NCBI GenBank assembly: GCA_030673085.1
Contig: DAOVFE010000114.1
Location: 1-6,187, forward strand
Origin: Anaerolineales bacterium
GTDB lineage: Bacteria > Chloroflexota > Anaerolineae > Anaerolineales > E44-bin32
Direction of reading: 5' to 3'
Length of the DNA stretch: 6,187 bases
The stretch's first letter is position 1. Each line of letters starts with the position of its first letter. A model generated the notes under the pieces. The model was not told where the DNA came from. It saw only the letters and a list, made by a program, of their open reading frames with translations, and made no database searches. Both the position numbers and the translations under genes were made by a program. This document shows, in pieces, positions 1-4,510 of this stretch.

Positions 1-1
1 C

Positions 2-163
2 TTAGAAACCCCAACTGCTCCCCCGGCCCAGGAAGCGCCAGAAGCCGCCGCACCCGTCTTAGAAACGCCAACTGCTCCCCCGGCCCAGGAAGAAGCGCCA
101 GAAGCCACTTCACCAGTTCAAGAAACACCAACTGCTCCCCCGGCCCAAGAAGCTCCAGACCAA
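2..163 (+). repeat. In-frame tandem repeat, about 19-20 codons per unit
   Basis: Three head-to-tail copies begin at 2, 59 and 119. The units are 57 and 60 bp, followed by a third that diverges after about 45 bp. The core ACTGCTCCCCCGGCCCA is identical in all three (near 14-30, 71-87 and 131-147). Copies 1 and 2 differ mainly by one inserted GAA codon and a change of A-A to T-S. The array runs off the left edge, so the copy number is unknown. It encodes the disordered part of the TPR protein. Confidence 0.85.
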
Positions 164-1195
164 GTAGTAGCGGAAAAACCTTCAGCCGTTGTCGGTCCTG
201 AAATAAAAAGTTCAATTTCAGTCGATAGAATTCTGCCCGAGCAACCTGAAGCAGGAATGGCATATCTTGATAAGTTGGCCAGTGTTCAGAAAGAACCCGA
301 AAAATCCGCTCCTGCTGTTGAAGAACAGGTTGAAAAATTCCAAGCTGAAACAATGGTGGAGCCTGATATTTCTTTGCCGGAATCGGCGGAAGAAAGTGAA
401 GCACCCACTAAAGAACCAGCGATTGCTCCTCAAGAGCATATATCCCCCGAACCGCCCGCGGCCGAGCAACCTGCAGCGACTCCGCCTAAGGAAGAACAAA
501 AAACAGCAACAATTGCTCCAGAAGCAATTAAAGTTGAACCTATTCCAGCCACACCAGAACCCGAAATAGCTGAGACAGCCAGTGCTCAAGCCGTCCCACC
601 TGAGGAAGAACCCGGCGCCGAGTCGATCCCGCAGCCGGAGCAAGAGATGGCATCAATTGATCAGGTGGAAACCCTTGCCAAACAATCTCCACCTGAATCA
701 GAACAGATGCATCCTATTGAAGCGATAGAACCGTCAACGCCTGAAATCGATGATACAGGAGTACCAGAGTGGCTGCGCCAAGCAGCGAAGCTGGAGGAAG
801 AAACGCCAGCCGAAGAAACACACCCGCCGGTTTCGGAACCAGCTACAGCAACAACGGCTGAATCCGAACACCTTCTCGATGAGCCGGAAATCGAGTCTAA
901 GCCACTTAAGGAACTAGTGCCCGAACAAGCTCCAGCTATCACTGAACAAAGCGATTCACTATCTCAGGCACGCCAGTTTCTAATTTCCGGCAATATCGAG
1001 GAAGCTATACATCAATACAATGAACTGATTAAGAAGCACCATGATTATGACCAGGTCATCGGCGATCTGAAAAACGCGCTGAAACGGGATCCTGATTCCC
1101 CGCTCTTGTGGCAGGCTTTGGGCGATGTGTATATGCAGAATGACCAATTAACAGATGCAGTTGAAGCTTATCAGCGTGGGTTGGAGGCAACTTAA
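2..1195 (+). CDS. TPR-containing, Glu/Pro-rich low-complexity protein (5' end outside window)
   Basis: The frame is open from the left edge (first complete codon at 2) to TAA at 1193-1195, so 397 residues are visible and the N-terminus is missing. An internal ATG at 257 is not the start, because the same E/P/A-rich composition continues upstream of it. The visible part begins with three near-identical copies of an L/Q-E-T-P-T-A-P-P-A-Q-E unit, then about 230 residues of disordered E/P/A/S sequence. Two short ordered islands break it: MAYLDKLASVQ at 257-289 and GVPEWLRQ at 758-781. The last 80 residues (from about 956) are helical: 'ARQFLISGNIEEAIHQYNELI' followed by a canonical TPR helix pair 'LLWQALGDVYMQNDQLTDAVEAYQRGL'. 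TPRs bind proteins, so a scaffold or adaptor role is inferred; no enzyme motif is visible. The short islands recall modules in large Chloroflexota TPR proteins (from memory). A strong terminator follows the stop. The partner and cellular location are unknown. Confidence 0.8.
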   Translation, partial: LETPTAPPAQEAPEAAAPVLETPTAPPAQEEAPEATSPVQETPTAPPAQEAPDQVVAEKPSAVVGPEIKSSISVDRILPEQPEAGMAYLDKLASVQKEPEKSAPAVEEQVEKFQAETMVEPDISLPESAEESEAPTKEPAIAPQEHISPEPPAAEQPAATPPKEEQKTATIAPEAIKVEPIPATPEPEIAETASAQAVPPEEEPGAESIPQPEQEMASIDQVETLAKQSPPESEQMHPIEAIEPSTPEIDDTGVPEWLRQAAKLEEETPAEETHPPVSEPATATTAESEHLLDEPEIESKPLKELVPEQAPAITEQSDSLSQARQFLISGNIEEAIHQYNELIKKHHDYDQVIGDLKNALKRDPDSPLLWQALGDVYMQNDQLTDAVEAYQRGLEAT

Positions 1196-1222
1196 AGAAA
1201 CCATTTCCCCGAAGCAGAATAA

Positions 1223-1256
1223 CTGAACTCGGGTAATCCCCGAGTTCAGATTTTTT
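1223..1256 (+). terminator. Intrinsic terminator after the TPR gene, abutting the ndk RBS
   Basis: A perfect 11-bp stem, CTGAACTCGGG (1223-1233) with CCCGAGTTCAG (1239-1249), has a 5-nt loop and is followed by A and six T (1251-1256). This is a textbook rho-independent terminator, 27 bp after the TPR stop codon. The T tract is followed at once by GGAGG at 1257-1261, the ndk Shine-Dalgarno sequence, and the ndk TTG is only 10 bp past the last T. Downstream expression must therefore come from read-through or from a promoter that I cannot identify. Confidence 0.85.
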
Positions 1257-1261
1257 GGAGG
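1257..1261 (+). promoter_or_regulatory. Shine-Dalgarno sequence that sets the ndk TTG start
   Basis: GGAGG lies 5 nt upstream of TTG at 1267. It decides between the two in-frame TTG candidates (1255 and 1267), and it directly joins the T tract of the preceding terminator. Confidence 0.8.
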
Positions 1262-1266
1262 ATATA

Positions 1267-1719
1267 TTGGAGAGGACATTTGTACTGGCGAAACCCGATG
1301 CCGTTCAGCGAGGATTAATTGGTGAAATTATCAACCGGCTTGAACACCGAGGACTACGCTTAGTCGCTGCCAAATTTGTGAAGGTCGACCGTGGTTTGGC
1401 TGAACAGCATTATGCAATACATAAATCAAAACCTTTCTATGAAGGATTGATTAACTACATCACCTCAGCCCCAGTTATGGCTATGGTATGGGAAGGACCA
1501 AATGCTATCGCCGCTGTACGCCAGACTATGGGAGCCACTCACCCAAGTGAGGCTGCGCCAGGCACAATACGACATGATTATGGTCTTGAGATAGGCAGAA
1601 ACCTCACCCACGCCTCAGACGGCACACATACTGCCGCTGAAGAGATCACCCTATGGTTCAAGGCCAACGAATTGATAAATTGGTCACGCGATCTAGATTG
1701 CTGGATCTTCGAAGAATAA
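1267..1719 (+). CDS. ndk: Nucleoside diphosphate kinase
   Basis: This enzyme transfers the gamma phosphate of ATP to other (d)NDPs through a phospho-histidine and so balances cytosolic NTP and dNTP pools. The 150-residue product (family usually 135-155) starts MERTFVLAKPDAVQRG, the expected NDK N-terminus with the K9-P-D motif. The catalytic signature GRNLTHASDG spans residues 110-119 with the active-site histidine at 115. The tail ends W-S-R-D-L-D-C-W-I-F-E-E, a C-terminal extension past the compact core. I chose TTG at 1267 as the start because GGAGG (1257-1261) lies 5 nt before it and because the protein then begins exactly where NDKs begin. The in-frame TTG at 1255 would add four residues, sits in the terminator T tract and has no RBS. 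The gene is followed 23 bp later by the sirtuin, probably in one transcript. Family assignment is firm. Confidence 0.96.
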   Translation: MERTFVLAKPDAVQRGLIGEIINRLEHRGLRLVAAKFVKVDRGLAEQHYAIHKSKPFYEGLINYITSAPVMAMVWEGPNAIAAVRQTMGATHPSEAAPGTIRHDYGLEIGRNLTHASDGTHTAAEEITLWFKANELINWSRDLDCWIFEE

Positions 1720-1742
1720 TCAACACAAAATTCATATCTATT

Positions 1743-2453
1743 ATGACAAACTCTGCACTTGATCCGCTTGTAGTTCTTACCGGCGCTGGCATATCAGCCG
1801 CCAGTGGCGTCCCTACCTATCGAGGGGTTGGAGGCTTCTGGCAGAATTATCGAGCTCAGGATCTTGCCACGCCGGAGGCTTTTCAACATGACCCGGCTTT
1901 GGTATGGCGCTTTTATCATTGGCGTCGTAACCTCGTCCACCAATGCAAACCAAATCAAGCCCATTATTTGCTTGCAAGTATCGAGGACAAGCTAGAAGAT
2001 TTCGTCCTTATTACTCAGAACGTCGATGGCCTTCACCAGGCTGCCGATAGCCGGCGGGTAATTGAACTTCATGGTTCAATCTGGCGGTTGAAATGCACAA
2101 AATGCGAGAATCGGTGGATGGACCTTACAGTCCCTATGAAGGAAGACCTGCCTACCTGTCCAAAATGCGGCGCATTGGCAAGGCCTGATATCATTTGGTT
2201 TGGAGAACCATTGAACGCTGAAGACCTCGAAAGAGCCTACTTTGCCGCCGGTCGGTCGCGGTTCATGCTGGTGATCGGGACCTCTAGCGTTGTACAACCC
2301 GCAGCCCAGATCCCAATAATCGCACATGAAGCCGGTGCAAGGCTTATCGAAATTAATCCGGAAATCACCCCATTAACTGCCTTTGCTGACGTCCATCTAC
2401 GCGGTTCGGCGATATCCCAGCTAGCTCTGTGGTGGGAAAGCATATCTCCTTAA
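1743..2453 (+). CDS. cobB: NAD-dependent protein deacylase, Sir2 family (class III/CobB-like)
   Basis: This enzyme removes acyl groups from protein lysines using NAD+, releasing nicotinamide and O-acyl-ADP-ribose. The 236-residue product has the Sir2 motifs in order: GAGISAASGVPTYRG (14-28, NAD binding), TQNVDGLH (91-98), catalytic His110 in ELHGS, a four-cysteine zinc site (C118, C121, C139, C142), GTSSVVQPA (179-187) and EINPE (203-207). The segment WRFYHWRRNLV carries Tyr58 and Arg61 in Y-x-x-R spacing, the pair that binds succinyl/malonyl-lysine in SIRT5 and E. coli CobB. Desuccinylase/demalonylase activity is therefore likely, in addition to deacetylation. I chose ATG at 1743 because the protein then begins just ahead of the GAG motif; the frame is open further upstream only inside ndk. 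No good Shine-Dalgarno is visible, which fits translational coupling to ndk 23 bp upstream. The stop codon overlaps the rsfS end on the opposite strand. Confidence 0.95.
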   Translation: MTNSALDPLVVLTGAGISAASGVPTYRGVGGFWQNYRAQDLATPEAFQHDPALVWRFYHWRRNLVHQCKPNQAHYLLASIEDKLEDFVLITQNVDGLHQAADSRRVIELHGSIWRLKCTKCENRWMDLTVPMKEDLPTCPKCGALARPDIIWFGEPLNAEDLERAYFAAGRSRFMLVIGTSSVVQPAAQIPIIAHEAGARLIEINPEITPLTAFADVHLRGSAISQLALWWESISP

Positions 2454-2803
2454 TGAATTCGAACCAATACCCGAGCATCTCGCCAGAGTTCTTCTAATTG
2501 ATAATATTCACGCAAGACTGGTGAGAATAAGTGCACAATCACGTCTCCATAATCAAGCAGGATCCATCCGTTGGCGGATTCTCCCTCCACACCCCATGTG
2601 TTCATCGCATACTGCATTTTTACTTCTTTTTGCAACTCATTGGCCAGTGCTTTCATGGTTCTTTCACTACCGGCACTGCAGATAATAAAATAATCTGTGA
2701 ATGAACATAGTTGTTTAAGTTCCAGGAGCACAATGTCTTCACCTTTTTTCTGTTCAAGCAAATCAACAATCGCTCGCGCCAGCTCAAATGTGTCTTCGGC
2801 CAT
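2450..2803 (-). CDS. rsfS: Ribosomal silencing factor RsfS (Iojap/DUF143)
   Basis: RsfS binds ribosomal protein uL14 (L14) on the large subunit and blocks joining of the 30S and 50S subunits, damping translation in starvation or stationary phase. The 117-residue product matches the family length (about 105-120). It shows TDYFIICSAGSE (36-47), the ANGWILLDYGDVIVHLF core (77-93) and the closing YYQLEELWRDA (100-110), all hallmark RsfS motifs. The ATG at 2803 is preceded on its own strand by AGGAAAGG with suitable spacing. In many bacteria rsfS follows nadD; here no nadD is in view, and the gene stands 265 bp downstream of thpR with its own promoter candidates. Its last bases overlap the sirtuin stop on the other strand by 4 bp, with no terminator between them. 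Confidence 0.95.
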   Translation of the reverse strand: MAEDTFELARAIVDLLEQKKGEDIVLLELKQLCSFTDYFIICSAGSERTMKALANELQKEVKMQYAMNTWGVEGESANGWILLDYGDVIVHLFSPVLREYYQLEELWRDARVLVRIH

Positions 2804-2859
2804 ACCTTTCCTTTCCTAATACTTTTGCGAAATAATATCCCGATTAAAGTCGATCCCTT

Positions 2860-2888
2860 CTTATAGTATTCTCACGCAGTGATCACAA
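2860..2888 (-). promoter_or_regulatory. Candidate sigma-70/A-type promoter, proximal to rsfS
   Basis: On the minus strand, TTGTGA (2883-2888) is separated by exactly 17 bp from TATAAG (2860-2865). Transcription would start near 2853, giving a leader of about 50 nt before the rsfS ATG. Both hexamers are near consensus and the spacing is optimal. The call rests on sequence match only. Confidence 0.5.
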
Positions 2889-2984
2889 GCTGTTTCACCG
2901 TTCTCCCAAATGAATTATTGTGATTAATAAAGCATGCTTATATGTATCTATAGCCATAATAGCGCTTTTCCACATATGCCACAA

Positions 2985-3014
2985 ATTATATCCAAAGTTT
3001 TCAGTCCTTGTTAA
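2985..3014 (-). promoter_or_regulatory. Candidate sigma-70/A-type promoter, distal to rsfS
   Basis: On the minus strand, TTAACA (3009-3014) lies 18 bp before a perfect TATAAT (2985-2990). The start would be near 2978, about 175 nt upstream of the rsfS ATG, so the transcript would have a long leader or could be a small RNA. AT-rich DNA produces such matches by chance, but the two hexamers together score well. Confidence 0.45.
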
Positions 3015-3068
3015 AAAATAATATTCCTTGGCCAAAAGCATTCTAGGTTATTATTTGACTATGACGTT

Positions 3069-3644
3069 CTATCGCTGCCTGCCCAACATTTCGACCGCTA
3101 GCTTCGAATAGACAGCTCCTTGTGGTCTTAAATCACTCTGAAATAGACAGATTTCCTCGACTCGAACCTTGCCTAGCTCGTTAATCTTATATGTCTCCAG
3201 CAATTTCGCCACATCACAATTGTCAGCATCGCGCCGAAGTCTTCCCAGTGTTAGATGAGGATGAAAGGATCGCTTTTCTGTCGGAAACCCAAGCTCTTCT
3301 AATGCCCTCTCAAGATTGGATTGTAGTCTCATAATACCCCCTGTAGTATCTTCAACTCCAACCCATAGAACGCGTGGACGATGTTGATTGGGAAAGCAAC
3401 CCAGCCCGCCTACAGCAAACTCAAAGGGAGCTTCCTGAAGGGCAATACGGTGCATCCAATGCTTAATGTCAGGCAATTTGCTCTCTTTAATATTGCCAAG
3501 GAACTTCAGCGTAAGGTGTATTCCTACAGGCTTGGCCCAGCGAATCGCGCCTTCGGGTAAGTTGATTCTCAGATGGCTTATTTCCTCCGCCAGCGAAGAA
3601 TGCATCGATTCTGGCAACTCAATAGCAATAAAGGAACGTATCAT
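3069..3644 (-). CDS. thpR: RNA 2',3'-cyclic 3'-phosphodiesterase (2H/LigT family)
   Basis: This 2H phosphoesterase opens 2',3'-cyclic phosphates on RNA ends to 2'-phosphates; some members also ligate tRNA halves through 2'-5' bonds in vitro. The 191-residue product (family about 175-195) begins MIRSFIAIELP, the typical first strand. It has both catalytic H-x-T-x tetrads: HLTL at 43-46 inside GIHLTLKFLG, and HLTL at 130-133 inside HPHLTLGRLRR. Further family marks are WVGVED (94-99) and YSKLAVEML near the C-terminus. The ATG at 3644 has only a weak Shine-Dalgarno (AAGGT about 12 nt upstream), and the A-rich leader just before it contains the stop of a possible small upstream gene. It is transcribed in the same direction as rsfS, but the 265-bp gap with promoter matches argues for separate transcription. 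Confidence 0.94.
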   Translation of the reverse strand: MIRSFIAIELPESMHSSLAEEISHLRINLPEGAIRWAKPVGIHLTLKFLGNIKESKLPDIKHWMHRIALQEAPFEFAVGGLGCFPNQHRPRVLWVGVEDTTGGIMRLQSNLERALEELGFPTEKRSFHPHLTLGRLRRDADNCDVAKLLETYKINELGKVRVEEICLFQSDLRPQGAVYSKLAVEMLGRQR

Positions 3645-3664
3645 TTCTATGAAATACCTTTTTT

Positions 3665-3853
3665 TTAATAGTTTTTTCTAGCATCAATCAGCACATCAGC
3701 TGGATATTTACGAACGACTAGGATAAGTCCATAACTGGCGTATGTAAAGAGAACGAAACACCTGAATAATACAGCCCACTTTATAACAGAAAGTATGCCT
3801 AAAATCATAATTCTGCACAAGCGAAAGGTTGTAGCGAATGCTTCAACTATCAT
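3665..3853 (-). CDS. Possible small membrane protein, 62 aa (doubtful)
   Basis: A 62-codon frame reads from ATG at 3853 (a GTG lies directly upstream at 3856) to TAA 20 bp before thpR. The middle is strongly hydrophobic (IMILGILSVIKWAVLFRCFVLFTYASYGLILVV, enough for one or two membrane spans), and it ends in a charged tail, RKYPADVLIDARKNY. AGGA lies 4 nt before the ATG, a short but usable ribosome-binding distance. For it: hydrophobic pattern, tail, spacing and shared strand with thpR. Against it: the short length, AT-rich surroundings that give such frames by chance, and no family I recognise. If real, it would be the first gene of a two-gene unit with thpR. No function is assigned. Confidence 0.28.
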   Translation of the reverse strand: MIVEAFATTFRLCRIMILGILSVIKWAVLFRCFVLFTYASYGLILVVRKYPADVLIDARKNY

Positions 3854-3921
3854 CACTTCCTACTAACAATAGTCCCATTAAACAGCATCTGCATTGTCTT
3901 ATGCTTAACCATACGGAAAAA

Positions 3922-3952
3922 ATATTGATCTAAAATATTTTAGATGCAATAT
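3922..3952. repeat. AT-rich palindrome, 24 paired positions with one bulge
   Basis: The central 18 bp (3928-3945, ATCTAAAATATTTTAGAT) are perfectly palindromic. The flanks ATATTG (3922-3927) and CAATAT (3947-3952) extend the symmetry by 6 bp with one extra G at 3946. It lies in the divergent intergenic region, about 70 bp upstream of the possible small ORF and 280 bp upstream of thpR. It lacks a T tract suited to a terminator. It could be an operator for a dimeric repressor or a cruciform-forming element; no binding protein is suggested by the sequence. Confidence 0.6.
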
Positions 3953-4261
3953 AACAGAAATTCTCTTCCATATCCCTGCATCATCTCTATCAACATGCTT
4001 GAAAGTCTGCAAGTGGGTCGATTTTGCTATCTCGCGTATCGGGAATTTTCTTGAAGACGAACACCGAGAGGATCCTAGCCATGCATCTTTCCAAAAGTGA
4101 AGAAAGATCTTAGATAATAATCGAGAATAGGTTTGCAATCCAACAATCATCTTACTTTGATCGATCAAATATAAATCTCTACAGCCCCGGATTCCCTTCC
4201 CTTTTTTTTCCGCGGCCACATCTCGAGGATATTTACAAGCATATTTGCCCATAAAAGAGTA

Positions 4262-4306
4262 TAGTGTATAAGGGGTGGAAGCGGGGCTTCCACCCCACAT
4301 ATACTA
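4262..4306. repeat. Long imperfect palindrome (hairpin A)
   Basis: The inner stem is a perfect 11 bp: GGGGTGGAAGC (4272-4282) pairs with GCTTCCACCCC (4286-4296) around a GGG loop. After a 2x2 internal mismatch, eight more positions pair (4262-4269 with 4299-4306, one G-T). No T run follows on either strand, so it is not a standard terminator. It opens the structured cluster that continues to 4445. Confidence 0.7.
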
Positions 4307-4320
4307 ATATTTCGGCAAGT

Positions 4321-4445
4321 GAAGAACCCCGCAGCTTGCTGTGGAGTTCTTCCAAGGAAAAAGCCATAAATGAGGGCGGTAGCTCCCAAACCCGCACTTT
4401 CTACTCATCCCCACAGCAAGTTGTTGGGTTTCCTGGCTTTTTCCC
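4321..4445. repeat. Interlocking inverted repeats with mutually exclusive foldings
   Basis: Three pairings can be drawn. Hairpin B: 4321-4334 with 4339-4352, 13 pairs counting one G-T, one mismatch, 4-nt loop. Long arm C: 4324-4344 with 4411-4431, 20 of 21 positions paired counting three G-T, one mismatch. Arm D: GGAAAAAGCC (4356-4365) with GGCTTTTTCC (4435-4444), a perfect 10 bp. B and C compete for the same bases. C and D cross each other and would make a pseudoknot in RNA. A shorter pair AAACCC/GGGTTT (4388-4393/4426-4431) also fits inside D. Such layering suggests either a structured RNA or a small palindromic mobile or repetitive element; I recognise no known family. It ends about 20 bp before the promoter-like sequence of the transpeptidase gene. 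Confidence 0.6.
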
Positions 4446-4460
4446 ATGATTCCTCTCTTT

Positions 4461-4489
4461 TTCAACATTCTACATCTTGCATATATAAA
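4461..4489 (+). promoter_or_regulatory. Candidate promoter for the L,D-transpeptidase gene
   Basis: TTCAAC (4461-4466), a 17-bp spacer and TATAAA (4484-4489) would start transcription near 4496, about 15 nt before the ATG. An alternative, TTGCAT (4477-4482) with a 16-bp spacer and TAAAAT (4499-4504), would place the start at the ATG itself and give a leaderless mRNA. Either choice leaves the structured repeats at 4262-4445 outside the message. Confidence 0.4.
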
Positions 4490-4510
4490 TGGTATGGATA
4501 AAATGAGACC

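Larger units (their letters stand above)
3857..4510. other. About 650 bp without a convincing gene, between thpR and the L,D-transpeptidase
   Basis: Frames exist here but none looks coding. A 131-codon minus-strand frame (3905-4300) begins inside a hairpin and shows no family pattern. What the stretch does hold is an AT-rich palindrome (3922-3952), a 20-nt pyrimidine tract (4192-4211), the inverted-repeat cluster (4262-4445) and a promoter-like sequence before 4511. Because thpR and the transpeptidase diverge from it, it must contain promoters for both directions. Confidence 0.6.

Noticed and set aside
1..163. CRISPR-like array at the left edge
   Set aside because: The repeats are directly contiguous, in frame and without unique spacers; they encode a protein repeat.
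218..643. Minus-strand 141-codon frame rich in F, C, R and G
   Set aside because: It is the antisense shadow of the E/P-rich TPR gene; its odd composition follows from the GAA/CCA codons on the other strand.
1255..1266. Earlier TTG start for ndk at 1255
   Set aside because: It lies in the terminator T tract with no ribosome-binding site; TTG at 1267 has GGAGG at ideal distance and gives the normal NDK N-terminus.
1653..1742. Longer N-terminus for the sirtuin, starting inside ndk
   Set aside because: The extra 30 residues are ndk sequence read in another frame; ATG at 1743 fits the Sir2 fold start.
4262..4296. Hairpin A as a rho-independent terminator
   Set aside because: Neither strand has a T run directly after the stem, and no gene ends next to it.
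3905..4300. Minus-strand 131-codon frame in the thpR-transpeptidase gap
   Set aside because: It starts inside hairpin A, has no recognisable family pattern and no good ribosome-binding site; it looks like chance.
4262..4445. Known RNA families (6S, SRP, tmRNA, c-di-AMP riboswitch) for the structured segment
   Set aside because: I could not match the conserved sequence blocks of any of these; the GC-rich pieces resemble some motifs only loosely.
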